A stretch of DNA of 64,000 nucleotides from JBBSBL01 sp963735885 (GCA_963735885.1 CAVTMP010000004.1:1-64000); one strand, 5' to 3'. Numbered from the stretch's first letter, positions 46,576 through 57,307 are shown. Numbers and translations are program-made. The notes: generated from the sequence alone by a model not told the origin.

Positions 46576-47949
46576 ATGGCCAAGGTCGCCGTCGTCGGCT
46601 ATCCGAACGTGGGGAAGTCCTCGCTCGTCAACCGCCTGAGCGGCACGCGCGAGGCGGTCGTCCACGAGGTGGCGGGCGTGACCCGCGACCGCAAGGAGCT
46701 GCCGGCCGAGTGGAACGGGCGGACGTTCGCGCTCATCGACACCGGTGGCGTCGACCTCGCCGACGGCGCCGGGCTCGCGCGGCTCGATCCGCGAGCAGGC
46801 CCGCGCCGCGCTGGCCGACGCCGAGGTCGCGATGCTCGTCGTCGACGCCCGCGCCGGCCTGCGGCCGGGGGACGAGGAGATCGCCGACCTCCTGCGCCGC
46901 GGCCGGGCGCCCGGTCATCGTGGCGGCGAACAAGTGCGACGGCGTCGGAGACCTGCCGCTGGCCGCCGAGTTCCACCGCCTCGGGCTCGGCGAGCCGGTG
47001 CCGGTCTCCGCGGCCCAGGGCCTCGGCACCGGCGACCTGCTCGACCGCGTCGTCGCGCTCCTCCCCCGACGTCGAGGCGACGGCGGGCGACGAGGTGCGT
47101 CTCGCCCTGCTCGGCCGGCCGAACGTCGGCAAGTCCTCGCTGGTCAACCGCCTGCTCGGCTCCGAGCGCGTGATCGTCTCGCCGGAGGTCGCCGGAACGA
47201 CGCGCGACGCCATCGACCTCCCGCTCGAGCTGGCGGGGCTGCCGGCGGCGAGGCCCGCCACCTGGTCCTCGTCGACACCGCCGGGCTGCGCCGCCGCGGC
47301 AAGGTCGGGGAGTCGCTCGAGTACTACACCGCCCTGCGCTCGCGGCGGGCGGCGGCTCGCGCCGAGGTCGCGCTCGTCGTCTGCGACGCCACGGCGGGCG
47401 TCACCGCCCAGGATCTGCGCATCGCCGAGATGGCGATGCAGGAGGGATGCGCGACGGCGCTCGTGCTCAACAAGTGGGACCTGACGGCGGGGGAGGACGG
47501 CGCCGCCGTCGACCTCGACCACGAGCGTGCCGGGGTGGCCAGCAAGCTGCGGCTGCGCCCGCGCGTGCTCACGGCGAGCGCCATGACCGGGCGCCACGTC
47601 GCCGCGCCTGCTCGTCGAGGCGATCGCCCTCGCCGACCGCGCCGGGCACCGCGTCCCCACCTCCCAGCTCAACCGGTTCCTGTCGGCGACCTCGTGGCGG
47701 CCCGCCAGCCGCCGGCGCGTCAGCGGGAGCCGCCTGAAGCTCCTCTACATGACCCAGACCGGCGACGCGGCCCGCCGCGCTTCTCGGTGCAGGTCAACAG
47801 CCGCCGCCGCGTCACGCGGGACTACGCTCTACTTCCTCGAGAACCGCCTGCGCGAGCGGTTCCACCTCGAGGGGATCCCGGTCATCGTCGACTTCGTCGA
47901 GCGCTCCGAGCGGCGGGGGGAGCGCCGCGCCGGCGCCCGCCCGCGCTGA
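46576..47949 (+). CDS. der: Ribosome-associated GTPase Der (EngA), frameshifted
   Basis: Two GTPase domains are present in tandem: GYPNVGKSSLVNRLSG with GVTRDR, DTGG and ANKCDG, then GRPNVGKSSLVNRLLG with GTTRDA, DTAGLRRRGKV and LNKWDL. The C-terminal KH-like domain ends in LYFLENRLRERFHLEGIPV. About 450 residues result after repair. Single insertions lie near 46789, 46912, 47069, 47606 and 47777, with further small shifts near 47250 and 47826. Der acts in 50S ribosome assembly. metK follows after a 116-bp leader. Confidence 0.92.
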
Positions 47950-48065
47950 GCTGGCCGCTCGCCCGGGCAACCGATCATCTAACCTCCGCGCTCGCCGATC
48001 GCCTCACCGCCGTTTCCCGATCGGCATTGGTTCCTTTCGACTTCCCCCGGAGCAGCCCCTCTTCC

Positions 48066-49279
48066 ATGAGCACCACCGACCGCGAGTACCTGTTCACGTC
48101 CGAGTCCGTCACCGAGGGCCACCCCGACAAGGTCGCCGACCAGATCTCCGACGGCGTGCTCGACGCCGTCCTGGCGGCGGACCCGAACGGCCGGGTGGCG
48201 TGCGAGACGCTGGTCAACACCGGCCTCGTCGTCGTCTCCGGCGAGATCTCGACCGAACACCTACGTCGACATCCAGGCCGTCGCCCGCGAGACGATCCAG
48301 GAGATCGGCTACGTCGACGGCGACCTCGGCTTCTCCGCCGACTCCGTCGCCGTCCTCAACGCGATCGACAAGCAGTCGCCGGACATCGCCCAGGGGGTCG
48401 ACAAGGCCTACGAGGCCCGCACCGACCCGGGAGACGACGACGAGCTCGACGTCGCGGGCGCCGGCGACCAGGGGATGATGTTCGGCTACGCGACGAACGA
48501 GACGGCGGAGCTCATGCCGCTGCCGATCGCGGTCGCCCACCAGCTCGCCCGGCGCCTGACCGATGTCCGCAAGGCCGGCACGCTCGCCTACCTGCGCCCC
48601 GACGGCAAGACGCAGGTCTCGGTGCGCTACGTCGACGAGCGGCCGGTGGCGATCGAGAAGCTGCTGATCTCCACCCAGCACGACGAGGACGCCGCCCAGG
48701 CGATGATCAAGGAGGACCTCTGGGAGCACGTCGTGGAGCCGGTGCTGCCGAAGGACCTCTACGACGCCGACACGCTGCGGCGCGAGTTCCTCGTCAACCC
48801 GACCGGTCGCTTCGTGATCGGCGGCCCGGTCGGGGACGCCGGCCTCACCGGGCGCAAGATCATCGTCGACACCTACGGCGGGAAGGCTCGTCACGGCGGT
48901 GGCGCCTTCTCCGGGAAGGATCCCTCGAAGGTCGACCGGTCCGCCGCCTACGCGGCGCGCTACGTCGCGAAGAACGTCGTCGCCGCCGGCCTGGCCGACC
49001 GCGCCGAGGTCCAGGTGGCCTACGCGATCGGCGTCGCCCATCCCGTGTCGGTGATGGTCGAGACGTTCGGGACCGAGAAGGTCGGGCGCGCCACGCTCGC
49101 ACGACCTCGTCTCGCGGCACTTCGACCTGCGTCCCGGCGCGTTCCGCAGCTACCTCGACCTGCACCGGCCGATCTACCAGAAGACCGCGGCGTACGGCCA
49201 CTTCGGGCGCGAGGACCGCGACTTCACGTGGGAGCGGACCGACAAGGCCGACGCCCTGCGGGGCGACGCCGGCCTGTAG
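48066..49279 (+). CDS. metK: S-adenosylmethionine synthetase
   Basis: The ATG at 48066 opens YLFTSESVTEGHPDKVADQI. The enzyme of about 403 residues continues with GAGDQGMMFGYATNET, RPDGKTQVSVRY, NPTGRFVIGGPVGDAGLTGR and GGGAFSGKDPSKVDRSAAY, the ATP and phosphate loops of MetK. It makes S-adenosylmethionine from methionine and ATP. Frame breaks lie near 48258 and 49101. A TAACCT box at 47980-47985 and a GGAGCAG site about 20 bases before the start suggest an ordinary leader. I looked for a SAM riboswitch and could not recognise one. Confidence 0.95.
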
Positions 49280-49293
49280 GCGGGGCGCCCGAC

Positions 49294-49327
49294 CCGACGC
49301 CGCCCCCGGCGGGCCCGCGGCGGTCGG
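49294..49327. terminator. Hairpin after metK
   Basis: CCGACGCCGC (49294-49303) can pair with GCGGCGGTCGG (49317-49327) with one bulged base and a 13-base loop. It lies in the 49-bp gap between metK and the converging membrane gene and may end both transcripts. Confidence 0.35.
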
Positions 49328-49328
49328 G

Positions 49329-50220
49329 CTACACCCCGCCGCCCTGCCCGGACGCGGCGGCGCCGAGCAGCGTGAAGACGAGGACGAGCGCGCCGAGCGC
49401 GACGAGCGGGGCGAGCTCGAAGATCGCGGGCTCGTCGCTGCGGCGGACGGCCGCGTGGAGGAGCACGACGGGGCTCCCGCCGAGGATGCAGGCCCACATC
49501 CAGCCGCGCTGCCCGGCCTCGTGGGCCGCGTAGCCGCCGAGCGCCCGGGCGTAGGCGTCGAGCGCGAGGCCGAACGCGACCATGCTCGCCCGGCGCCCAC
49601 CCACGCCGGCGAGACGCCGGTGAAGACGCCGAGGAACAGCAGGCCGCCGAGCAGCAGGACGAGCGAGAAGACCGAGGCCTCGATCTGCCAGCCGCGCGAC
49701 ACCGCGCGGCGCCGGGCCGGCGTGTCGGCCGGCGGTCGCCGCGGCGGCGGCTCGATCGGACGGCGGACGGGGCGGGTGCGGGCCCGGCGCGCGGGCGCTG
49801 GCGCTGCGGGCGTCCGCAGGCGGTCGCGCTCGACGGCGCGGGAGCGTCGCCGCGCGCGGGGGAGCGCGGGGGTCGGTCGCCCCGCTGCCGCGACGCTCGC
49901 CGGCGGTGCGTCGAGCACGGGCGCCGGGGCGGGCGGCGCCTGCGGCGCGGGGGTCCCGAGCACGGGCGCCGGGGCGGGCGGCGCCGCCGTCGCCGGCGAG
50001 CAGCGCCGAGCTCCGCGAGCGCCGCCCGCGCCGCGCGGCTGTCCCGCTCGCGGCGGTCGGCGGCCAGCGTGCTCCAGCGCCTGCGGGCGGCGGCGACGTG
50101 CTCGCCGGTCAGGCGCCACGGCCCCCGCTCGCCCGGCGCGCGCGGATAGGCCCGCCGCAGCCAGGCGCGCAGCGTCGAGGCGCTGATCCCGAGCTCGTCG
50201 GCGAGGGCGTGCGGGGTCAT
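49329..50220 (-). CDS. HTH DNA-binding domain fused to a membrane domain (frameshifted)
   Basis: On the reverse strand, ATG at 50220 (or 50232 upstream) opens a helix-turn-helix unit, TPHALADELGISASTLRAWL, followed by RLTGEHVAAARRRW, resembling MerR/excisionase-type heads. An Ala/Pro/Arg-rich linker of over 100 residues follows. Next come four hydrophobic helices: SVFSLVLLLGGLLFLGVFTG, a helix around SMVAFGLALDAYARAL, WMWACILGGSPVVLLHAAV and ELAPLVALGALVLVFTLLGA. The frame breaks near 50000 and 49610, so joining the parts into one protein is inferred from continuity. A membrane-tethered DNA-binding protein is the likely reading. No family is recognised. Confidence 0.6.
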
Positions 50221-50255
50221 GGTGGCGACCATACCCGCGCGTCCGCGTCGGCGCC

Positions 50256-50261
50256 TACCCT
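50256..50261 (+). promoter_or_regulatory. -10-like TACCCT before priA
   Basis: TACCCT ends ten bases before the priA GTG at 50272. The gap to the divergent HTH-membrane gene is only about 40 bases, so the two starts share this small region. Confidence 0.35.
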
Positions 50262-50271
50262 CGCACGGCCC

Positions 50272-52465
50272 GTGCCGCCGATCGCCCGCGTCGAGCCGCT
50301 CACCACCGCGCGTGCCGTCCGCGGCCCGTTCGACTACCGCCTGCCCGCGGCGCTCGCCGGCGTGGAGGTCGGCGCGCGGCTGCTCGTGCCGTTCGGCGGG
50401 CGCGAGGTGCCGGGCGTCGTGGTCGGGCTGGCGGACCGCTCGGAGGTCCCGCGACGAGCGGCTCGCCGAGCCGCGCTCCTCGCTCGGCCCGGCGATCCCG
50501 CCGGACCTCGTCGCGCTGGCCGCCTGGATGGCGGACGAGTACTGCTCGACGCCCGCCCGCGCGCTCGCGCTCGTGCGCCCCACCGGGCGCCGGCGGGGCG
50601 CGCGACACCGCGCGACCGCTCCGCGCGCTCGTCGCGGAGCTGCGACCGAAGGGGCGCGCCGCGCTGGCCGACCCGGCGGCCCGGCTGACGCCCGGGCAGC
50701 GGGCCGCGCTCGCCGCGCTCGCCGCCGCCGGTCCGCTCCCGGCCGCCGAGGCGGGCTGCCGCACGCCGGTCTGCGACGCCTCGCAGGCGCGCGGGCTCGT
50801 CGCGCTCGAGCACCGCGAGCGGCGCCGCCGCCCCGCCGACACCGCCGTCGGCGCCCGGCCGGGCCGGGTGCCGGCCGCTGACCGAGGAGCAGGGCGCGGC
50901 GCTCGCGCCGATCCTCGCCGCGCTGGCCGGGGCGCCCGGCCCGCGGTCCTTCCTGCTGCACGGCGTCACCGGCTCGGGCAAGACCGAGGTCTACCTGCGG
51001 CGCCGCGGCCAGCGCGCTCGACGCCGGCCGGGGCGCGATCGTGCTCGTGCCCGAGATCGCGCTCACGCCGCAGACGGTCGCGCGCTTCCAGCGCCCGCTT
51101 CGGCGACATCGTCGCGGTGCTGCACTCCGGCCTCTCGGCTCGGCGAGCGCTACGACGAGTGGCGCCGGCTCGCCGCGCGGCGAGGCGCGGATCTGCGTCG
51201 GGCCCGCGCTCGGCGGTGTTCGCGCCCGGTGCGCGGACCTCGGGCCTCGTGGTCGTCGACGAGGAGCACGAGCCCTCCTACAAGCACGAGGGCGACCCGC
51301 GCTACGACGCCCGCACGGTCGCCGCGTGGCGGGCGACGCGGGCGGGCGCGGTGCTCGCTGGCCGGCAGCGCCACGCCGCGGCCGGAGAGCGTCCGCGCGC
51401 CTGCAGCGGCTTCGCCTCGCCCGTCGCGTCGACGGCCGGCCGCTGCCGCCGGTCGAGGTGCTCGACATGCGCGACGCCCGCCACCCGCTCCACCCCGAGG
51501 CGCGGGCGGCGCTCGCCGCCGTCCGCCGCGACGGCGGCAAGGCGATCGTGCTGCTCAACCGGCGCGGCTGGTCGAACTTCCTCTCCTGCCGCGTCGTGCG
51601 GCCACGTCTGGAGCTGCCCGGAGTGCGACGTCGCGCTCGTGCTCCACCGCGCCGAGGGGGCGGTCGCCTGCCACCACTGCGGCCATCGCGAGCCGGTGCC
51701 CCGCCGCTGCGTCGCGATGCGGCTCGGACTCGGTCGCGCGCCACGGCGCCGGCACCGAGCGGCTCGAGCACGGAGCTGCGGCCGGCGCTCGGCGACCCCG
51801 ACTTCCCGGTGATCCGGCTCGACGCCGACACGGCGCATCGCCGGCGGGGCGCGTCGCCCGCGCGCTCGAGCGCTTCGACGCCGCGCCCGCGGGCGTGCTG
51901 TCGGCACGCAGATGGTCGCCAAGGGCCACGACTTCCCCGACGTCACGCTCGGCGTCGTGCTCGACGCCGACCAGACGCTGCGCTTCCCGGACTTCCGCGC
52001 CGAGGAGCGGACGTTCGCGCTCGTCGCCCAGCTCGCCGGCCGGGCGGGGCGCGGGCCACGCGGCGGGCGGGTGCTCGTGCAGACGCTCGCGCCCGACGCG
52101 CCCTCGATCCGCCACGCGGCCGCGCCACGACAGCGACGGGCTTCCTCGCCGGGGAGCTCGGCCGGCGCGAGGCGCTGCGCTACCCGCCGTTCGCCTCGCT
52201 GATCCGCGTCACCTGCGCCGCGGACGAGCCGGACGCGGCCGAGGCGGCGGCGGGCGCGGTGCGCGAGCGCATCGCCGTGCCCGGAGCCGACGTGCTCGGC
52301 CCCGCGCCGCTCTTCCGGCTGCGCGGTCGCGAGCGCCGCCAGCTCGTCGTCAAGGCGACCGACCGGCGGGCGGCGATCGAGGGCGTCGGGGCCGCGGTGG
52401 CCGCGGTGGCGCGGACGCCGGCCGGGCGCGCCGCGGCGCTCGCGGTGGACGTCGACCCGCAATGA
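50272..52465 (+). CDS. priA: Primosomal protein N' (PriA helicase), heavily frameshifted
   Basis: The GTG at 50272 gives ARVEPLTTARAVRGPFDYRL, the 3'-DNA-binding start of PriA. The helicase core shows LLHGVTGSGKTEVYLRA, IVLVPEIALTPQTVARF, LHSGLSAGERYDEW, VVVDEEHEPSYK, the zinc site CGHVWSCPECD with CHHCGH, MVAKGHDFPDVTLGVVLDAD and QLAGRAGRG. About 730 residues are reconstructed. More than ten single-base shifts between 50455 and 52130 scatter the gene. The domain order is complete, so I take it as a functional gene read with errors. Some actinobacterial PriA proteins lack helicase motifs. Here they are present. Confidence 0.87.
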
Positions 52466-52503
52466 CGCCCGTGTCCGCGCGACCCGCCGCGCCGACGGCG
52501 TTC

Positions 52504-52509
52504 TAACAT
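52504..52509 (+). promoter_or_regulatory. -10-like TAACAT before def
   Basis: TAACAT ends ten bases before the def ATG at 52520 in a 54-bp gap after priA. It resembles the short-spaced elements before other genes here. Confidence 0.4.
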
Positions 52510-52519
52510 CAGGTCGAGC

Positions 52520-53123
52520 ATGGCCGAAGAGGAGACCCTCGAGGCGGACGCCCCCGAGGCGCCCCCCCAGCTCGACCCCGAGGTCGCGGCGCGCCGCGAG
52601 GCCGCGCTCGCGCTCGTGCGCCGCTGGGGCGACCCCGTGCTCCGCAGCGCCGCGCGCCCCGTCGAGCGCTTCGACGACGCGCTGCGCGACGAGGTCGGAG
52701 CGGATGGCCCGGATCATGGACGACGCGCTCGGGGTCGGACTCGCCGCGACCCAGCTCGGCGTGCTCCACCGCCTGCTCGTCTACCGGATCCAGCCGGCGG
52801 GCCGGCGATCGCGCTGGTCAACCCGGAGCTCGAGTGGTCCGGCGGCGGAGCTCGAGACGCTCGAGGAGGGCTGCCTGAGCCTCCCGGCGGTGCTCGTCGA
52901 CGTCGAGCGGCCGATCCACGTGCGGGTGCGCGCCCGCGACGAGCACGGGGAGGAGATCCGCGTCGAGGCGAGCGGCCTCGAGGCGCGGGTCATCCAGCAC
53001 GAGATGGACCACCTCGACGGCGTGCTCATCCTCGACCGCACCGCTCGCGACCAGCGCAAGGCCGCGCTGCGGGCGCTGCGCGAGGCGGCGGAGCGCGAGG
53101 ACCGCGACGAGCGCGCGGCCTAG
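52520..53123 (+). CDS. def: Peptide deformylase (frameshifted)
   Basis: After an acidic extension of about 30 residues, the metalloprotease core shows RRWGDPVLRSAARPV, motif 1 GVGLAATQLG, motif 2 EGCLSLP and motif 3 QHEMDHLDG, which bind the metal. About 200 residues result. Shifts near 52698, 52802 and 52850 split it. It removes the formyl group from new proteins and lies next to fmt, which supplies formyl-Met-tRNA, the classical pairing. Confidence 0.9.
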
Positions 53124-53147
53124 CCGCCCCCGCGCGGCCGCACCACG

Positions 53148-54059
53148 GTGCGCACCGTCTTCCTCGGAACCTCGGAGTTCGCCGCGCGGTGCTCGAGCGG
53201 CTCGCCGCCTCGCCGCACCGCCCCGCGCTCGTCGTGACGCGCCCCGATCGCCCGCGGGGACGCGGCCGTCGCGTCGCGCCGCCGCCGGTCGCCGAGCGCG
53301 GCCCGGGCGCTCGACCTCCAGCTGACCCAGCCCGACGACGTCAACGCCGCGACGCGCGCGCGCCGAGATCGCCGCCGCGGAGCCCGCCGCGGTCGCGTGT
53401 GCGCCTACGGCGCGCTGGTGCGCGAGCCGCTGCTCTCGGCCTGGCCGATGCTCAACGTCCACCCGTCGCTGCTTCCGCGCTGGCGCGGCGCGGCGCCCGT
53501 CGAGCGGGCGATCATGGCGGGCGACGCGGAGACCGGCGTCTCGATCATGCGGCTCGTCGACGGCGCTCGACGCCGGGCCGGTCTGCTCGGTCGGCGCGGA
53601 GCCGATCCGCGCCGACGACACCTACGGCACGCTCGCGCCCGCGCCTCGCGGCGCTCGGCGGCGAGCTCCTCGTCGCCGCCCTGGACGAGCTCGACCGCGG
53701 CGCGCTGCGCTGGAGCGAGCCAGGACGACGCGGCCGTGACGTACGCCGAGAAGATCGGGCCCGAGGACCGGCGGCTCGACCCCGGCCGCCCGGCGGCGGC
53801 GCTCGACCGCACCGTGCGCGCCCTCACCCCGCACGTCGGCGCGCGCCTCGAGCTGCCCGACGGGTCCGTGCTCGGCGTCCGCGCCGCCCGGGCCGAGGAC
53901 TGCGGCCCGCCGCAGGGCGCACTCGCCGCGACCGGCGGGGAGCTGTGGCTCGGCTGCGCGGCGGGCGCGCTGGCGATCGAGCGCGTGCTGCCGCCCGGGG
54001 GTCGCGAGATGCCGGCGGCCGACTGGCTTCGCGGGCACCGGCTCCCCGCCGGCACGTGA
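53148..54059 (+). CDS. fmt: Methionyl-tRNA formyltransferase (frameshifted)
   Basis: The GTG at 53148 gives RTVFLGTSEFAA. The core follows with VVTRPDRPRGRGRR, VCAYGALVREPLLSAWPMLN, VHPSLLPRWRGAAPVERAIM and GDAETGVSIMRLVDGLDAGP. The C-terminal domain (VTYAEKIGPEDRRLDP) follows. About 305 residues result after repair near 53190, 53300, 53360, 53567, 53645 and 53722. It formylates initiator Met-tRNA using 10-formyltetrahydrofolate. The stop overlaps the rsmB GTG. Confidence 0.9.
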
Positions 54060-55475
54060 GTCGCGGCGCGGCCGGCTCGCCGTCCGGCGGGGCCCGGCGG
54101 GTGACACCGGCCCGCCGCGTGGCCTTCGCCGTCGTGCGGCGCGCCTTCGAGTCCGGGCGCCTACGCCGACCGGGCGCTCGAGGCGGAGGCGGCGCGCGCC
54201 GCCCTGGAGCCGCGCGAGCGGGCCTTCGCCACCCGCCTCGTCTTCGAGACGGTCCAGCGGCGGGGGACGCTCGACCACGTCATCGCCGCGCTGGCGAGCC
54301 GCCCGGCCGAGCGAGCTCGACCCGCCGGTGGCCGCCGCGCTGCGGCTCGGCCTGACCCAGGTCCTCTTCCTCGACGGCGTCGCCGACCACGCCGCGGTGG
54401 ACCAGTCGGTGGAGCTCGCCAAGGCCGCCGGCGGCGGCGGCGCGCGGCTCGTGAACGCGGTGCTGCGCCGGGCGGTCGCGCGAGGGCCCGGCGCTGCTCT
54501 CCGCGCTCCACGACGACGATCCCGAGGCGGCCGCCGTGCGTCATTCGGTGCCCGACTGGATCGCCCGGCTGTGGTGGGACGCGCTCGGGCCCGAGGAGGC
54601 GCGCGCCGCCCTGCGCGGCGTCAACGAGGCCGCCGAGGCCGCGGTCCGCGCGAACGGCTGCTCGCCACCGCCGCCGAGGTCCGCGCGCGGCTGGCCGCGC
54701 GCGGGGTCCCCGCGCACGGCGTGCCGGCCTCCCGGAGGGACTGGTGCTCGACGGCCCGTTCGACGTCCACGGGTCCGACCTGCTCGCGGCCGGCGCGCTG
54801 ATGCCGCAGTCCCGCGCGTCGATGCTCGTCGCGCGGGCGCTCGCGCCGGCGCCGGGCGAGCGGGTGCTCGACCTGTGCGCCGCCCCCGGCGGGAAGACGA
54901 CGCACCTCGCGGCGCTGATCGGACGGCCGGCGCGGTGGTGGCCGTCGAGCGCCACCCGGGTCGCGCCGCGGCGCTGCGGCGGACGGTCGAGCGGATGCGC
55001 GCGGGCGCGATCGTCCGGGTGGAGACCGCGGACGGCGTCTCGTTCGCCCGCCGCCGGCCCGGTCGACGCGGTGCTCGTCGACCCGCCGTGCAGCGGCCTC
55101 GGGACGCTGCGCAGCGCGACCCGACGTGCGCTGGCGCGCCCGACCCGAGGCGGTGCCGGCAGCTCGCCGCCCGCCAGCGGGCGCTGCTGCTCGCCGGCGC
55201 GCGGGCGCTGCGTCCCGGCGGGCACCTGGTCTACTCCACCTGCACGATCTCGCCCCGAGGAGAACGAGCGGGTCGTCGCCGCCGCGCTCACCGCCGACGC
55301 GGGTCTCGAGCCGGACGACCTCGGGGTCGAATGGCCCGGCTTCCGGCACCCGGCCGACCCCCGCTTCCTGCTCACGCTGCCCCATCGCCACGGCACGGAC
55401 GGCTTCTTCCTCGCGCGGCTGCGGCGCACCTCGGCACCCTGGCGGCGCATCGGGCCGATGCGCCATGATGGACGA
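54056..55475 (+). CDS. rsmB: 16S rRNA (cytosine-967-C5)-methyltransferase (frameshifted)
   Basis: The GTG overlaps the fmt stop. The N-terminal NusB-like RNA-binding domain (ARRVAFAVVRRAFESG, HVIAALASRPA, VDQSVELAKAAGG) is followed by the methyltransferase domain. That domain has PQSRASMLVARALAPAPGE, VLDLCAAPGGKTTHLAAL, VLVDPPCSGLGTLRS with the first catalytic cysteine, and HLVYSTCTISPEENE with the second. Single-base shifts lie near 54160, 54311, 54487, 54660, 54742, 54925, 55047, 55120 and 55253. The frame has no stop before the zinc ribbon gene, so I end it at that gene's ATG. The real stop may be hidden by an indel. Confidence 0.88.
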
Positions 55476-55703
55476 ATGGCGGAGCCGGAGCTCAAGCTCG
55501 GACTCGACTGTCCCGCGTGCGGCGAGCCGTGGCTGCGGCCCACGAACCTGCCCGGGCGATACCGCTGCGTCAACTGCCTGCGTCGCTTCGAGCTGATCTC
55601 GGTGTGCCCGAACTGCGGCGAGCACTCCACGATCGTCCGCATGTCGAGCACGGCGATCGTCGAGTGCAACCACTGCCACGGCTCGATGCTCAAAGCCGTC
55701 TGA
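55476..55703 (+). CDS. Small zinc ribbon protein
   Basis: The ATG at 55476 gives 75 residues with four CxxC pairs: CPAC, CVNC, CPNC and CNHC. That is enough for two zinc knuckles. The sequence between them (LPGRYRCVNCLRRFELISV) is typical of short rubredoxin-like or zinc ribbon proteins that touch nucleic acid or other proteins. It is in frame with rsmB, so either it is a separate gene or rsmB carries it as a C-terminal extension. A CATGAT six bases before the ATG could be a -10 for a leaderless transcript. Confidence 0.7.
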   Translation: MAEPELKLGLDCPACGEPWLRPTNLPGRYRCVNCLRRFELISVCPNCGEHSTIVRMSSTAIVECNHCHGSMLKAV

Positions 55704-55714
55704 CACCCCCCGCC

Positions 55715-56422
55715 GTGAGCCGACTCGATCCCGACGCCCGCGCCGCGCTGCTGGACGCCCGTCACGTCGCGCCGTCGATCCTGGCCGCCGACTTCGCCCG
55801 TCTCGGGGCGGAGGTGGACGCCGTCCTGGAGGCGGGCGCGCGGGTGATCCACGTCGACGTGATGGACGGGCGCTTCGTGCCGCCGCTGAGCATGGGGCCG
55901 CTCGCGGTGTCGGCGCTCGCCGAGCGGGTGCACGGGACCGGCGGCATGCTCGACGTGCACCTGATGGTCGAGCGCCCCGAGGCGCAGATCGGCGCGTTCG
56001 CCGGGGCCGGGGCCGACTCGATCACCGTCCACGCCGAGGCGACGCCGCACCTCCATCGCGCGCTCCAGATGATCCGGGAGGCCGGCTGCGCCGCCGGCGC
56101 GGCGATCAATCCCGCCACGCCGCCCGAGGCCCTGGCCGAGGTCGCGGAGGACCTCGACGTCGCGCTGTGCATGACGGTGAGCCCCGGGTGGGGTGGTCAG
56201 CCGTTCATCCCCGGGTCGGTGGGGAAGGTCCGGCGCCTGACCGCGCTCCTCCCGCCGGGCTGCGCCGTCGAGGTCGACGGCGGCATCGACGCCGCGACCG
56301 CCGGCCCGTGCGCCGAGGCGGGCGCGCGGTGGTTCGTCGCGGGGTCGTCGGTGTTCGGCTCCGGCGATCCGGGCGCGGCGTACTCGGCCGTGGCGGCGGC
56401 GGTGGAGGCGGCGGCGGGCTGA
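55715..56422 (+). CDS. rpe: Ribulose-phosphate 3-epimerase
   Basis: This intact 235-residue TIM barrel starts at GTG 55715. Motifs are VAPSILAADFARLGAEVDAV, VIHVDVMDGRFVPPLSMGPL, MLDVHLMVERPEA, ITVHAEAT, MTVSPGWGGQPFIP and VEVDGGIDAATAGPC with the catalytic aspartates. It interconverts ribulose 5-phosphate and xylulose 5-phosphate in the pentose phosphate pathway, which also feeds erythrose 4-phosphate to aroF. It is often found near rsmB and fmt in bacteria, as here. Confidence 0.95.
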   Translation: MSRLDPDARAALLDARHVAPSILAADFARLGAEVDAVLEAGARVIHVDVMDGRFVPPLSMGPLAVSALAERVHGTGGMLDVHLMVERPEAQIGAFAGAGADSITVHAEATPHLHRALQMIREAGCAAGAAINPATPPEALAEVAEDLDVALCMTVSPGWGGQPFIPGSVGKVRRLTALLPPGCAVEVDGGIDAATAGPCAEAGARWFVAGSSVFGSGDPGAAYSAVAAAVEAAAG

Positions 56423-56545
56423 GGCGCGGCGGGCCGCGGGCGGTGGCGCCCCGGCCGGCCGGGTGCGGCACCCGCACCCTCCGCCGCCTGCCGACCTGGC
56501 ATCATCGACCGCCGTCGCCCGGTCCCCGAGCCGTCCGCCGCCGAG

Positions 56546-57289
56546 GTGCCCATCGTGTCCGACGATCCGCCCATCGTCTCCGCCCGTGACCTCGCGCGCC
56601 GCTACGGGGAGGGCGAGGCGGCGGTCGACGCGCTCGCGGGGGTGACGATCGACCTGCCCCGCGGCGGCTTCACCGCGATCATGGGGCCGTCGGGCTCCGG
56701 GAAGTCGACGCTGCTGCACTGCCTCGCCGGCCTCGACCGCCCGACCGCCGGGACGGTGACGATCGACGGCGTCGACCTCTCGGCGCTCGACGACCGCCGG
56801 CTCACCGAGCTGCGGCGCGACAAGATCGGGTTCATCTTCCAGGCCTTCAACCTCCTGCCGGTGCTCACCGCCGAGGAGAACCTCGTCCTCCCGCTGCGCA
56901 TCGCCGGCCGCACGCCGGACGCCGAGTGGGTCGACCGCCTGGTGGAGACGGTCGGCCTCTCCGACCGCCGCACGCACCGCCCCGCGGAGCTCTCCGGCGG
57001 CCAGCAGCAGCGCGTGGCGATCGCCCGGGCGCTCGTCACGCGGCCGGCCGTGGTCTTCGCCGACGAGCCGACCGGCAACCTCGACTCGACCTCCGGTCAG
57101 GAGATCCTCTCCCTCCTGCGGACCTCGGTCGACGATCTCGGGCAGACCGTCGTGATGGTGACCCACGACCCGTTCGCCGCGGCGATCGCCGACCGCCTCG
57201 TGGTCCTCGCCGACGGGGTGGTGGTCCACGACGGCGCGGCGAGGACCGCGGACCAGGTCGTCGACCTGATGAAGGCGGTGCCGGACTGA
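56546..57289 (+). CDS. ABC transporter ATP-binding protein, MacB/LolD type
   Basis: This intact 247-residue protein starts at GTG 56546, with an alternative GTG at 56555. The ATPase core has Walker A GPSGSGKSTLLHCLAGLD, IGFIFQAFNLLPVLTAEENL, the signature LSGGQQQRVAIARAL and Walker B VVFADEPTGNLDS. The family drives FtsX-type permeases that move lipids, lipoproteins or peptides out of the inner membrane. The permease follows after 18 bases. Substrate is unknown. Confidence 0.9.
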   Translation: MPIVSDDPPIVSARDLARRYGEGEAAVDALAGVTIDLPRGGFTAIMGPSGSGKSTLLHCLAGLDRPTAGTVTIDGVDLSALDDRRLTELRRDKIGFIFQAFNLLPVLTAEENLVLPLRIAGRTPDAEWVDRLVETVGLSDRRTHRPAELSGGQQQRVAIARALVTRPAVVFADEPTGNLDSTSGQEILSLLRTSVDDLGQTVVMVTHDPFAAAIADRLVVLADGVVVHDGAARTADQVVDLMKAVPD

Positions 57290-57307
57290 TGGCCGGCCGC
57301 TAGGCGC

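Noticed and set aside
47950..48065. SAM riboswitch in the metK leader
   Set aside because: The leader is about 80 bases and I could not find the conserved helices or core bases of any SAM riboswitch class by eye. A covariance search would be needed to claim it.
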